DNA of 41,969 nucleotides from Streptomyces sp. CB01635 (GCF_002803065.1 NZ_NNBL01000047.1:1-41969); one strand, 5' to 3'; shown: positions 32,354-41,908, counted from the stretch's first letter. Numbers and translations are program-made. Notes: generated from the letters alone by a model not told the origin.

Positions 32354-33694
32354 ATGAGAACCAGGAAGTTCGCCGCCACCGCTGCCGGCGTCGCCGCCCT
32401 GCTTACCCTCACCGCCTGCGGCGGGGGCGGCAGCGCCGAGGGCGCGGGTGCCACGGTCAACTGGTGGACCTGGTCCCCCGACCAGGCCGCCGCCTACAGC
32501 AAGTGCGTACCTGGATTCGAGAAGGCCAACCCCGGCATCAAAGTAAAGATCACGAATTACAACGTGAACGACTACTTCACGAAGCTAACCGCAGGCTTCG
32601 TCGCCAAGGATGCCCCCGACGCCTTCCAGAACAGCGTGACCTACTTCCAGTCCTATGCGAGCCAGGGGCAGATCCTTCCCCTGGACGATCTCATCAAGAA
32701 GACCCACTACGACCTCGGCGTCTTCGCCGACGGCGTCGACCTGTGGAAGTACACCGACGGCAAGCAGTACGCGCTACCGCTGGACTGGGCGGCCAGCGCC
32801 CTCTACTTCAACCGGGACATGGCCAAGAAGGCAGGGCTGAAGGAGAAGGATCTCCAGAACCTCACCTGGAACACCAAGGACGGCGGCACCTTCCTGAAGC
32901 TGGTCAAGCACCTCACCGTCGACAAGAACGGCGTGCGTGGGGACGAGCCCGGCTTCGACAAGAAGAAGGTCAAGGTCTACGGCATCGGCACGATGGCCTC
33001 GGACGACAACCTCGGCCAGACGACCTGGGGGCCCTTTGCCTCCAGCACGGGCTTCAAGCTCACCGACAAGCCCAACTGGCCCAGCCGGTTCAACTACAAG
33101 GATCAGCGGTTCATCGACACGATGGACTTCATCCGGGGGCTGTCGGACGAAGGCTACTCGCCCAGGCTCGGCCAGTTCACCACCGGCACCGCGGACCAGA
33201 TCGGCTCGGGTTCGGTGGCGATGGTCGCCGGCGGTTCCTGGGACGCGCCCGCACTGGCCAAGCTGTCCGGCGTGAAGGTCGGCACGACCCCCGTGGTGTC
33301 CTCGCCCGATGGCAAGCGCTCCGTTCTCAGCAACATGAACGGAAACAACATCTGGGCGGGCACCGACAAGCCCGAGCAGACCTGGAAGTGGGTCTCCTAC
33401 ATGGGCTCCGCGCAGTGCCAGTCGAAGGCGGCCGTCGTCAACGGCTCCTTCTTCCCCTCCATCAAGACCTCCATGGACGCCCTCGTCGCTTCCTCCGCGA
33501 AGAACGGTCTCGACCTGTCCGTCTTCGGCACGTACCAGACGAAGGGGGAGCTCTTCCCGGCTCCGGCCTACAGCAACGGCTCCAAGATGGAGGCCGAGAT
33601 CAGGCCGCAGTTCGAGGCGTTCTTCATGCATCAGAAGAGTGCGAAGTTCTGGCCGGCGCTGCAGAACCAGACGAAGTCGATCATCGCCGACTGA
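32354..33694 (+). CDS. Sugar ABC transporter substrate-binding lipoprotein
   Basis: The 446-residue extracellular solute-binding protein of family 1 has a lipoprotein signal peptide with positively charged start MRTRKF, a hydrophobic core and lipobox LTAC, lipidated at Cys22. The mature part begins with a glycine-rich linker (GGGGS) and then NWWTWSPDQ, as in oligosaccharide-binding proteins. Later segments such as YALPLDWAASALYFNRDMAKKAG and MVAGGSWDAPAL fit the ligand-binding lobes. It follows the second permease by 29 bp. The downstream alpha-galactosidase and alpha-fucosidase suggest that its ligand is an oligosaccharide carrying galactose and fucose. Confidence 0.95.
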   Translation: MRTRKFAATAAGVAALLTLTACGGGGSAEGAGATVNWWTWSPDQAAAYSKCVPGFEKANPGIKVKITNYNVNDYFTKLTAGFVAKDAPDAFQNSVTYFQSYASQGQILPLDDLIKKTHYDLGVFADGVDLWKYTDGKQYALPLDWAASALYFNRDMAKKAGLKEKDLQNLTWNTKDGGTFLKLVKHLTVDKNGVRGDEPGFDKKKVKVYGIGTMASDDNLGQTTWGPFASSTGFKLTDKPNWPSRFNYKDQRFIDTMDFIRGLSDEGYSPRLGQFTTGTADQIGSGSVAMVAGGSWDAPALAKLSGVKVGTTPVVSSPDGKRSVLSNMNGNNIWAGTDKPEQTWKWVSYMGSAQCQSKAAVVNGSFFPSIKTSMDALVASSAKNGLDLSVFGTYQTKGELFPAPAYSNGSKMEAEIRPQFEAFFMHQKSAKFWPALQNQTKSIIAD

Positions 33695-33777
33695 CTCCCG
33701 CACCGCCCCGCACACGGTCGGTCGGCGGGCATCGCTCCCGACCGGCCGGCACCACTCCACGATCCACGTGAGGAACC

Positions 33778-35970
33778 GTGTCAGACCTCGACCTCGACCA
33801 CTCGGCGCCCGTGATCCAGCTGCGGGGCGGCTCCACCAGCTTCGTCGTCGAGCTCGGTGACCCGCTGCCGCGTGTCCTGCACTGGGGTGCCGACCTCGGC
33901 GAACTCTCCACCGCCGAGCTCGACGCCATCCGTGCCACGGCCCTGCCCAGCGTCACCCACAACTCCACCGACACGCCCCGCCTGTTGACGGTGCTACCCA
34001 CCGAGGCGGACGCCTGGTCGGGCACCCCCGGCATCGAGGGTCACCTCCGCTCGACCGGAATGCCCTACCCGCGCTTCCGCCTCACGGGGCACACGCATGA
34101 CGCGCAGGCATCGAGTCTCACCCTCCGGCTCCACAGCGACCTCGGCCTCGAACTGTCACTGCGCTACCAGCTCGACACACACGGCATCCTCGCGGTCGAC
34201 GGCCGGCTCCACCGCCTGGCCGGCACTGCGGACGAGGTCGATGCCTTCGACCTCACCGCCCTCACTTTCCTGCTGCCGCTGCCCGAACGGGCAACGGAAA
34301 TCGTCGACTTCACGGGCAAGTGGTCGCGTGAGCGCAGCCCGCAGCGCTACCCCCTCCCGTTCGGCACCCACCTGCGCGAGAGCCGGCGCGGACAGCCGTC
34401 GCTCGACTCCCCCTACCTGCTCCTGGCGGGCACGGGCGGATCCGGCTTCCGCACCGGCGAGGTCTGGGGCATGCACGTTGCCTGGAGCGGCAACCAGCGC
34501 TACTTCGTCGAGCAGCTCCCGGAGGGCGCCGGTGTGCACCGTTCGGTCGTCGGTGGAGGAGAACTCCTGCTGCCGGGCGAAGTCACCCTCGGCGACGGCG
34601 ACTCATACGACAGCCCCACGCTCTACTTCGCCTGGTCCGACCGGGGCATGGACGGTATCGCCGACCGGTTCCACGACTTCCTCAGGTCCCGGCCGCACCA
34701 CCCGGCAAGCCCTCGGCCACTGGTGCTCAACACCTGGGAAGCGGTCTACTTCGAGCACGACCTCGAAACCCTGTCGGGACTCGTCGACCGCGCAGCCTCG
34801 GTCGGTGTGGAACGCGTCGTCCTCGACGACGGCTGGTTCCTCGGCCGCCGTAACGACCGCACCGGCCTCGGCGACTGGTTCGTCGACCCTGATGTCTGGC
34901 CGGACGGCCTGTCCCCACTGGTCGAGCGGGTGCGCTCGCACGGCATGGAGTTCGGCCTCTGGCTCGAACCCGAGATGATCAATCTCAGCTCACGCCTCGC
35001 ACAGGAACACCCCGACTGGATCTTGGCCCCGCCGTCCGGCGCGGGACCCTCGATCCGGCACCAGCACGTCCTCAACATCGCCCACGAGGACGCCTGGAAG
35101 TTCCTGTATGAGCGGATCGACACCCTGGTGTCGCAGTACGGGATCGACTACATCAAGTGGGACCACAACCGTGAACTCCACGAAGCGAGCACCCGCGCCG
35201 ACGGCGGCGGCCGGGCGGGTGTCCGAGCCCAGACCGAGGCGCTCTACCGGTTGCTCGACGCCCTGCGCACCCGGCACCGCGGCCTGGAGATCGAATCCTG
35301 CGCGAGCGGCGGCGGCCGCATCGACCTCGGCATCCTCCAGCACACCGACCGCGTCTGGGCCTCCGACTGCAACGACCCCGTCGAACGCCAGCACATCCAG
35401 CGATGGACCGGTCAGCTCCTCCCGCCCGAGCTGATGGGCACCCACGTGGGCGCCACCGAGGCGCACACGACACGCCGCGTCACCTCGCTGTCGTTCCGGC
35501 TCGCCACCGCGCTGTTCGGACACGCAGGAATCGAGCAGAACCTGAATACGTGCGATGACGACGAGTTGAGCGCGATCCGTGCCTGGGCCGAGCTCTACAA
35601 GGAGCTGCGACCGCTCCTGCACAGCGGGCGTGTCGTCCGGGCCGACCTCGCGGACGAACAGACCTTGCTGCACGGCGTCGTCGCCGACGACGGGACATCC
35701 GCGCTCTTCGCCTGGGCGCGGCTCGGCACGTCGGCCGCGGTCACCTCGGGACGGGTCCCGGTGCCCGGCCTCGCCCCGGATCGCCGCTACAAGGTCCGCA
35801 CACGCGCCGAGATCGGCCTGCCGGCGCTGCACGAACACCCGCCCGGCTGGCTCACCGCAGCCGACGAGGGTTCGTTGAGGCTCAGCGGCCACACCTTGTC
35901 CACGCTGGGCCTGCCCATGCCGACGCTCCAGCCCCAACAGGCGCTGCTGCTGCAGTTCGACGCCATCTGA
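33778..35970 (+). CDS. GH36 alpha-galactosidase
   Basis: The 730-residue glycoside hydrolase of family 36 removes terminal alpha-linked galactose with retention of configuration. The catalytic barrel has the nucleophile Asp462 in YIKWDHNRE and the acid/base Asp530 in WASDCNDPVERQ. Supporting family motifs are VVLDDGWFLGRRNDRTGLGDW, LWLEPEMI and ESCASGGGRIDLGIL. The N-terminal beta-sandwich (about residues 1-330) is present and length is normal for the family. There is no signal peptide, so it should act in the cytoplasm on imported sugars. The start is GTG at 33778 after GTGAGGAACC, 83 bp beyond the binding protein gene. Confidence 0.95.
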   Translation: MSDLDLDHSAPVIQLRGGSTSFVVELGDPLPRVLHWGADLGELSTAELDAIRATALPSVTHNSTDTPRLLTVLPTEADAWSGTPGIEGHLRSTGMPYPRFRLTGHTHDAQASSLTLRLHSDLGLELSLRYQLDTHGILAVDGRLHRLAGTADEVDAFDLTALTFLLPLPERATEIVDFTGKWSRERSPQRYPLPFGTHLRESRRGQPSLDSPYLLLAGTGGSGFRTGEVWGMHVAWSGNQRYFVEQLPEGAGVHRSVVGGGELLLPGEVTLGDGDSYDSPTLYFAWSDRGMDGIADRFHDFLRSRPHHPASPRPLVLNTWEAVYFEHDLETLSGLVDRAASVGVERVVLDDGWFLGRRNDRTGLGDWFVDPDVWPDGLSPLVERVRSHGMEFGLWLEPEMINLSSRLAQEHPDWILAPPSGAGPSIRHQHVLNIAHEDAWKFLYERIDTLVSQYGIDYIKWDHNRELHEASTRADGGGRAGVRAQTEALYRLLDALRTRHRGLEIESCASGGGRIDLGILQHTDRVWASDCNDPVERQHIQRWTGQLLPPELMGTHVGATEAHTTRRVTSLSFRLATALFGHAGIEQNLNTCDDDELSAIRAWAELYKELRPLLHSGRVVRADLADEQTLLHGVVADDGTSALFAWARLGTSAAVTSGRVPVPGLAPDRRYKVRTRAEIGLPALHEHPPGWLTAADEGSLRLSGHTLSTLGLPMPTLQPQQALLLQFDAI

Positions 35971-35978
35971 GGCCCACC

Positions 35979-38342
35979 ATGACACCGAAAGCCAGCCACA
36001 TGCCCCTGAACGCCTTCGCCGGAACCGACCACTCCGACCCCATCACGCCCCTGCCAGCCGGCTCACTCTGGTACAGGGCGCCAGCCGCCAGGTGGTTCGA
36101 GGCCCTGCCCATCGGCAACGGCAGGCTAGGAGGCATGGTCTACGGCGGCACGGATGTCGACCGCATCCAACTGTCGGAATCCACCGCGTGGTCCGGCGCA
36201 CCGTCCGAGACGGACGTCAGCGAGAGCGGCCGTGAGCAACTCGCCACCATCCGCGCTCTGCTGTTCGCCGGTGAGCACGCTAAGGCACAAGAACTGTCGG
36301 CGGAACACCTGTTGGGCCACCCGACGTCCTTTGGCACCAACCTGCCGCTCCCGGAGGTACGGATCGAGCACCTCGCCACCGGCCCCGTCCAGGACTACCG
36401 CCGCAGTCTCAGTCTCGACGACGGCATCGTGCAATCCAGCTTCACCCGCTCCGACGTCACGTACGCCACCGAGGTGCTTGCGTCGCACCCCGCTCGCGTC
36501 GTGGCCTACCGGGTTGCCGCCTCCACACCTGGAGCCCTCAGTCTCCAAGTCGGTGTGGGCGAAGCCGTCTTCCCGCTCACGAGGCGCACCGCCGACGGTG
36601 ATCTGGTGCTGTCGGGGCGGGCCGTCGAAACGCTGCACAGCAACGGCCGGGACGGCGTCGACCTCACTATCCGGATCCGCCTCGTGGCCGACGGCGGCAC
36701 TCAGGACACGTACGACAACACCCTGCGCCTCGACGGCGCGGACGCCGCGACCCTCCTCGTCGCGGTCGGCACCAGCTGGCGAGGCGGCACCCCGGATTCC
36801 GACGCGGCCACGGCTCTGAACGCGGCGGCCCGGCAGGAATGGCCCCACCTGCGTGCCGCCCATGTCGCCGACGTGTCCGCGCTGATGGGACGCGCGGCTC
36901 TCGACCTCGGTCGCACCGATCCCGCCCTGGGTGCGCTGCCCACCGATGAGCGCCGCGATCTGCTGGCCCGCGGCGGCGAGGACCCCGAACTGCTCGCGCT
37001 CTACTTCCAGTACGGGCGCTATCTCACCGTCGCCGGGTCCCGCCATGACTCGCCGCTGCCGCTCGCGCTGCAGGGGCTGTGGAACGACGGCCTGGCCAGC
37101 AGCGCATCGTGGACGAACGACTTCCACCTTGACATGAACACCCAGCAGAACTACTGGGCGGCCGAGCCGACCGGACTCCCCGAATGCCAGGAGCCGTTGC
37201 TGCGCCTCGTCGAGAACCTGCGCCGGTCCGGGCGGGACACGGCGTCGCGGCTCTACGGCGCTCGCGGCTGGGTCGCCCACACGGTCACCAACGCCTGGGG
37301 GTACACCGCCCCCGGCCGCGGCATGGGCTGGGGCCTCAACGTGACCGGCGGCGCCTGGATCGCCTTGCAGCACTGGGAGCGATGGGAGTACGGGCAGGAC
37401 ACGGACTTCCTACGAGAACGGGCCTACCCCGTCCTCAAGGAAGCCGCCGAATTCTTCCTCGACTATCTCGTTCCCGAGCCCGAGCACGGCTGGCTGGTCA
37501 CCGGCCCCTCCGACTCACCGGAGAACTGGTACCTCGCACCCTCCGGCGCCGAATGCTCCGTCTCCATGGGACCGACCGCCGACCGCGTCTTCGTCGAAGC
37601 GGTCTTCCGGATGTGCGAGGAGGCTTCCCACCACCTCGACGTCGACGCCGCGTTTCGTGAGCGGATCGCCGAGACCCGCCGGCGGCTCGCCCCGTTCCGG
37701 ATCGGGCGCCACGGGCAGCTGCAGGAATGGCTCCACGACTTCGAGGAGGCCGTGCCGAGCCACCGTCACACCTCCCACCTCATGGCGCTTTACCCCGAGC
37801 GCCAGATCTCACCGCGCACCACACCCGAACTGGCCGAGGCGGCACGCGTGACCATCGACCGGCGCGAGGCGGCACCCGGCTGGGAACAGACCGAGTGGGC
37901 TGAGGCGAACTTCATCGCCTACTACGCGCGGCTCCTCGACGGCGACACCGCACTCCACCACGTCCGCAGCCTTGTCGCGGACGCGAGCGAGGCCAACTTG
38001 CTCTCCTTCTCACGCGGTGGCGTGGCTGGCGCCGCCCAGAACATCTACTCCTTCGACGGCAACGCGGGCGGCACCGCGGGCATCGCCGAGATGCTGCTGC
38101 AGTCCGACGGCGCTGACACCGAACTCCTCCCGGCCCTGCCGGCCGCCTGGCCGCACGGGCACGTCCGCGGGCTGCGCGCGCGAGGCGGCATCCACGTGGA
38201 CATCACCTGGTCCGGCGGCCGACTGCAGCGCGCCACTCTCCGCGCCGCGGCGCCGCGACAGGTCCGGGTCCGCTACAGGGACAACTCCCTCGCCCTGAGC
38301 CTCCTCCCGGGACAATCCTGCGAGGTGACGCCGGACCACTGA
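35979..38342 (+). CDS. GH95 alpha-L-fucosidase
   Basis: The 787-residue protein matches glycoside hydrolase family 95, which removes alpha-1,2-linked L-fucose by inversion (some members act on L-galactose). Recognisable blocks are RWFEALPIGNGRLGGMVYGGTDVDRIQLSES near the N-terminus, the barrel motif DFHLDMNTQQNYWAAEPTGL, VTGPSDSPENWY, MGPTADRVFVEAVF, and HRHTSHLMALYPERQI. It has the three-part layout (N-terminal beta domain, alpha/alpha barrel, C-terminal beta domain) and no signal peptide, so it is probably cytoplasmic. The ATG at 35979 lies 8 bp after the GH36 stop, with another ATG at 36000. Pairing with an alpha-galactosidase suits a substrate bearing both sugars. Confidence 0.93.
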   Translation: MTPKASHMPLNAFAGTDHSDPITPLPAGSLWYRAPAARWFEALPIGNGRLGGMVYGGTDVDRIQLSESTAWSGAPSETDVSESGREQLATIRALLFAGEHAKAQELSAEHLLGHPTSFGTNLPLPEVRIEHLATGPVQDYRRSLSLDDGIVQSSFTRSDVTYATEVLASHPARVVAYRVAASTPGALSLQVGVGEAVFPLTRRTADGDLVLSGRAVETLHSNGRDGVDLTIRIRLVADGGTQDTYDNTLRLDGADAATLLVAVGTSWRGGTPDSDAATALNAAARQEWPHLRAAHVADVSALMGRAALDLGRTDPALGALPTDERRDLLARGGEDPELLALYFQYGRYLTVAGSRHDSPLPLALQGLWNDGLASSASWTNDFHLDMNTQQNYWAAEPTGLPECQEPLLRLVENLRRSGRDTASRLYGARGWVAHTVTNAWGYTAPGRGMGWGLNVTGGAWIALQHWERWEYGQDTDFLRERAYPVLKEAAEFFLDYLVPEPEHGWLVTGPSDSPENWYLAPSGAECSVSMGPTADRVFVEAVFRMCEEASHHLDVDAAFRERIAETRRRLAPFRIGRHGQLQEWLHDFEEAVPSHRHTSHLMALYPERQISPRTTPELAEAARVTIDRREAAPGWEQTEWAEANFIAYYARLLDGDTALHHVRSLVADASEANLLSFSRGGVAGAAQNIYSFDGNAGGTAGIAEMLLQSDGADTELLPALPAAWPHGHVRGLRARGGIHVDITWSGGRLQRATLRAAAPRQVRVRYRDNSLALSLLPGQSCEVTPDH

Positions 38343-38457
38343 ACCCCCGCGTCGATTCCTTTCGCGAAAGTCGGCCATCCGCACTTCGATGTTGTCCGCC
38401 GCGGCCGCCTGGCTGAATCCTGTCCGTACCGTCCGCCCTCTGAAGTCGGGAGACACC

Positions 38458-39519
38458 GTGCCGAACACACCCCGCGACATCGCGACCGGCACCTCGCGTG
38501 TCGAGATCGGCGAGCACGGCCTGCGCCTGCCACGTATCGGACTCGGAACCGCGTCCCTCGGCAACTTCCTCGGTGCCGTCACCGACGAACAGGCCGTCGA
38601 CACGATCCGCCATGCACGCGACCGCGGGATCCGCTACGTCGACACGGCGCCGCTGTACGGCCACGGCCTGGCCGAACAGCGCGTCGGCAGCGCCCTGAGA
38701 GACACGCCGCGCGAGGACCTCGTCATCTCCTCCAAGGTCGGCCGACTGCTGCGGGCCGACGCACCCCGGGACGAGAGCCAGTACGCCGATGGACAACCCT
38801 TCTACACCGACGTCCCCGCAACGGGCCCCGTCTGGGACTTCACCTATGACGGGGTACGAACCTCTCTGGCGGAGAGCCTTGACCGGCTCGACCTGGACCG
38901 CGTCGACATCCTGCACCTGCACGACCCCGACGACCACTATGAGCAGGCCTCCTCGACCGCCTACGCGGCCCTGAGGGACCTGCGCGCCAAGGGAACGGTC
39001 AAGGCAATCGGCGCCGGAATGAACCGCACGCCGGTGCTGACCCGGCTGGTGGAGAACTGCGACCTCGACGTCGTCCTGCTCGCCGGCCGCTACACCCTGC
39101 TCGACCAGGGTGCGATGGCAGACCTCCTCCCCGCCTGCCGCGAACACGGCACCAAGGTCGTCGTCGGCGGCGTGTTCAACAGCGGCATCCTCGTGGATCC
39201 ATCGCCGCAGGCCCGGTACGACTACGTCCCCGCCGCACCCGCCGTCATCGCAAAGGCAGCGCGGATTCAAGCCGTCTGCGACCGCTACGACGTCCCTCTC
39301 GCGGCGGCCGCCCTGCAGTTCCCCCTCGCTCATCCGCAGATCGCCAGTGTTCTGGTCGGTGCCCGGTCCCTCGCGGAGCTGGACATGGATCTCAGCTTGC
39401 TGGAAGTGGTCATACCCGACGCCCTCTGGCACGACCTGCGCGCGAGTGGGTTGCTGCCCGAAGACGTTCCCGTCCCAGTGGGCCCGCCGGCCACCGGCCT
39501 GGAGAGGACTGCCCGATGA
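38458..39519 (+). CDS. Aldo/keto reductase, probable L-fucose (aldose) 1-dehydrogenase
   Basis: The 353-residue AKR-superfamily enzyme resembles the group that oxidises L-fucose, D-arabinose or L-galactose at C1 to a lactone. The catalytic tetrad is Asp62 and Tyr67 (VDTAPLYGHG), Lys93 (ISSKVGR) and His153 or His155 (ILHLHDPDDHYE); that His segment and the PLYGHGLAEQRVG loop are characteristic. I chose the GTG at 38458, preceded by GGGAGA; upstream codons in frame do not look coding. Its stop overlaps the start of the lactonase gene by 4 nt, which supports lactone production. Cofactor is NAD or NADP. The exact sugar is inferred from the fucosidase next door. Confidence 0.88.
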   Translation: MPNTPRDIATGTSRVEIGEHGLRLPRIGLGTASLGNFLGAVTDEQAVDTIRHARDRGIRYVDTAPLYGHGLAEQRVGSALRDTPREDLVISSKVGRLLRADAPRDESQYADGQPFYTDVPATGPVWDFTYDGVRTSLAESLDRLDLDRVDILHLHDPDDHYEQASSTAYAALRDLRAKGTVKAIGAGMNRTPVLTRLVENCDLDVVLLAGRYTLLDQGAMADLLPACREHGTKVVVGGVFNSGILVDPSPQARYDYVPAAPAVIAKAARIQAVCDRYDVPLAAAALQFPLAHPQIASVLVGARSLAELDMDLSLLEVVIPDALWHDLRASGLLPEDVPVPVGPPATGLERTAR

Positions 39520-40382
39520 CCGCGCGGCACGCCGTGCGCATCGACGCACACCAACACTTCTGGGACCCCAAACGGTTCACCTATCCGTGGATGGAGGGCG
39601 CGGTGCTAGACCCCGTGCGCCGCCCTTTCACACCCGATGACCTCGCCCAGGATCTCGCGACCCACGGCATCGACGGCACCGTCCTGGTACAGACCGTGTC
39701 TGCCCTTCCCGAGACCCGGATGTTCCTCGACATCGCCCGCGAGACCCCGTTCGTGCACGGCGTTGTGGGCTGGGTCGATCTCACCGCCCCGGACGTCGGC
39801 GATGAACTCGACGAACTGCTCGAAGAATATGGCCGGTTGCTTGTTGGCATCCGTCATCAGGTCCACGACGAGGACGACCCGCACTGGCTCGACCGGCCGG
39901 ACGTCCGGCACGGACTCCGTGAGATCGCGGCCCGCGGCCTTGTCTACGAGCTGCTCGTGCGTACCCGTGAACTCCCGGCGGCCACCGCCACCGTGGCTGC
40001 CCTTCCTGACCTGCACTTCGTGCTCGACCACATCGCCAAGCCACACATAGCCGCCGGCTGGGACGACCCGTGGGCGTCCGCCGTCGCGCGCCTGGCCGAA
40101 CACCCCAATGTCGACGTCAAGTTGTCCGGCATGGTCACCGAGGCCGACTGGCAGGACTGGACGCCAAGAACACTGCAGCCATTCGTCGACCACATCCTCA
40201 GCGCCTTCACCGTCCAGCGCGTGATGTTCGGCTCGGACTGGCCCGTCTGCCTCCTCGCGGCCGGAAGTTACAGCGATGTCGCAGACGCGCTCGCCGACAC
40301 CCTCGGCGGCCTGAGTGCCGCGGAGAACGAGCAGGTCTTCGGACGAAACGCCCAGCAGCGCTACCGGCTGCCGGGCGTGTAG
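39516..40382 (+). CDS. Amidohydrolase-family lactonase, probable L-fuconolactonase
   Basis: The 288-residue protein of the amidohydrolase-2 (TIM-barrel) family matches L-fuconolactone and related sugar lactone hydrolases. The N-terminal metal site is in IDAHQHFWDP; further metal/active-site residues are in GIRHQVHDED, FVLDHIAKP and MFGSDWPVC. The first codon ATG at 39516 overlaps the preceding stop (ATGA), so it is translationally coupled to the aldose dehydrogenase, as expected for consecutive pathway steps. It would open the lactone to L-fuconate, the proposed substrate of the enolase-family dehydratase at 26.7 kb. Other lactones cannot be excluded. It is the last intact gene of the operon. 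Confidence 0.9.
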   Translation: MTARHAVRIDAHQHFWDPKRFTYPWMEGAVLDPVRRPFTPDDLAQDLATHGIDGTVLVQTVSALPETRMFLDIARETPFVHGVVGWVDLTAPDVGDELDELLEEYGRLLVGIRHQVHDEDDPHWLDRPDVRHGLREIAARGLVYELLVRTRELPAATATVAALPDLHFVLDHIAKPHIAAGWDDPWASAVARLAEHPNVDVKLSGMVTEADWQDWTPRTLQPFVDHILSAFTVQRVMFGSDWPVCLLAAGSYSDVADALADTLGGLSAAENEQVFGRNAQQRYRLPGV

Positions 40383-40481
40383 GGCACACCCCAGATGCGC
40401 CTGTGATGCCACCCCGCATGGGCTTCCTTATGAAAGGTGATCCCGTGAGGTACAGCCCGTCGCTTTCGCCGCGGACTCTCC

Positions 40482-40737
40482 GTGGCGGACGTCATCACCC
40501 TGAACCTGATGTCCACGACCCTCCCCTCCCGAGCCAAGAGCGACTTCAGCGTCAAGCCGTTCATGGGCCGGAGCAGTTGGAGCGTCGAGTCCTCCAGTCA
40601 GCCGGGCTATGGCACGAAGTGGCTCACCGAGGAACACATTAAGCAGATCACGGACGCCGTGGCCGCGAATCTGAGGGGTTCCGGCTACACCAACATCAAC
40701 CTGGACGTCGGCTGGAACGCCACGTGGCACTGGCAGT
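40482..40737 (+). pseudogene. Truncated GH27-type glycosidase (N-terminal fragment)
   Basis: From about 40534 the frame reads FSVKPFMGRSSWSVESS, then TKWLTEEHIKQITDAVAANL and GYTNINLDVGW. This is the opening of the barrel of glycoside hydrolase family 27/NPCBM-like alpha-galactosidases, where KPFMGWSSWS and YxYxNIDAGW are usual. After NATWHWQSRAD the similarity ends, and the frame stops at 40806-40808 with no catalytic aspartates. The beginning also looks disrupted: GTG at 40446 behind GAAAGGTGATC is in a different frame. Only about 60 of several hundred residues remain. It was probably a further galactosidase or arabinopyranosidase of the same operon, lost by deletion. Confidence 0.7.
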
Positions 40738-41674
40738 CCCGTGCCGACGCCACCACTCATCGCGGCGCAGCAGATTCGGACTCGCCGGGGCGAGGTCGTC
40801 TTCGATGAAGGCGTACAAGGGCACACTGTTTGGTGCGGTCATCGTGCTGATCTTCGAGTTTCGACACCTCGAAGATCAGCCGGTGGCCGTTCATCTATGC
40901 GGGCATCATCCCGGCGCCGGCGCAAACCCGCGGATCAGGTTGAACCCGTACACCACTTCCCTGGAGCACCCCGTATCTTTGCCATCTGTGTCAACTGTCG
41001 TTAGGCGTCAGAGTGTGACAAGTGATCAGGTGCTGACAGTGATGCGGGAGGGGTGTGGCGGGGCGTGACCGTAAGAAATCGGCGATCGTCTGTGACAGGC
41101 GCGAGGTCCTGACAACCGCACAAGGCGGGAGCCCCCACACCGGTGTCGTCCGGCCTCGGCCGCGGTTGAGCATGTCGTGACCATGGTCGGTCAGATTGCG
41201 TTGATCGCTGCAGGTGCTCGCTCCGCAAGGACAACCCTTAGCCAGCCCGGAATCATGTAACTCATGCCGTACTTCCCCTGTGTCTCAACGCCCCGCTGGC
41301 AGGCGCGAAGTTGCCCTTATGCGATCAAGAACCCTAGTGGACACGGATAACAGTGGTGCACGTGGGAAGCGAGCCAGCCCGCTGGCCGGCACCGCGGGCC
41401 AATTCAGGGCTGGGCGTAAACCCTGTTCCCGGCCGGACAGCCTGCCGGTCCACGAGTTCACGGCCGGGCCTCCTGCGCCGCGCGGACGGTGGCCGCGGCG
41501 AGCGCGCCTGTGCGTGTCCTCCAGAGTCAGCGCGGGCAGCAGCGGAGCCGGCGCAACGGGGTCCGTGAAGTCGGTAGACCAGTCGAGCGCGAGATCATCC
41601 ATGAACGGGTCAACGGCACCTTGTGGAAGAGGTTGCGGAGGCCCACTGCGCGACCTGAGGGAATGCGGCGGCCC
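40738..41674. other. About 0.9 kb without a supported gene
   Basis: Short frames on both strands read as low-information sequence. A minus-strand frame 41285-41602 begins MDDLALDWSTDFTDPVAPAP and then decays into Arg/Gly/Pro-rich text, possibly a degraded gene. A 13-bp perfect inverted repeat is at 40846-40880. Composition suggests rearranged, partly AT-richer DNA. Confidence 0.35.
40846..40880. repeat. 13-bp perfect inverted repeat
   Basis: GCTGATCTTCGAG and CTCGAAGATCAGC are separated by 9 nt. No T run follows and no intact gene ends nearby. It could be a terminator for the truncated glycosidase transcript or a scar of rearrangement. Confidence 0.6.
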
Positions 41675-41908
41675 TCACTCGTCCATGTCGTCGATGTGGT
41701 CTTGCAAGACGCATGCAATTGCCTGGGTGTCTCCGGAAGGGGGGATCTGTCCGTAATCAGTGGCCCCTTGGTCCAGTGCCAAATCGCTTGTGAAGTAAAC
41801 GAGATCAGGCGACGGTGCGTAGAAGTCACGAATCCATCGGGCAAGGAGGGCGGCCTCCGTGGCAGACGCCTTGAGAGCCAAAACCGAACCGACCTTCGGG
41901 TACGGCAT
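41675..41908 (-). CDS. Small hypothetical protein
   Basis: The 77-residue acidic protein starts MPYPKVGSVLALKASATEAA and ends HIDDMDE. The ATG at 41908 follows GGGGAGGGA, a strong ribosome-binding site, in preference to an upstream ATG at 41962. It has no signal peptide, membrane helix or domain I recognise. A helical segment (ATEAALLARWIRDFYA) is followed by a possible beta region (LVYFTSDLALD). The ribosome-binding site and ordinary composition argue that it is real. No functional neighbour is visible. Confidence 0.55.
   Translation of the reverse strand: MPYPKVGSVLALKASATEAALLARWIRDFYAPSPDLVYFTSDLALDQGATDYGQIPPSGDTQAIACVLQDHIDDMDE

Noticed and set aside
40981..41250. Possible insertion-sequence end in the right-hand non-coding stretch
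   Set aside because: No terminal repeat pair or transposase motif could be matched by reading.
41285..41602. Minus-strand 105-codon frame as a gene
   Set aside because: Only the first 25 or so residues look protein-like; the rest is Arg/Gly/Pro-rich and there is no clear ribosome-binding site.
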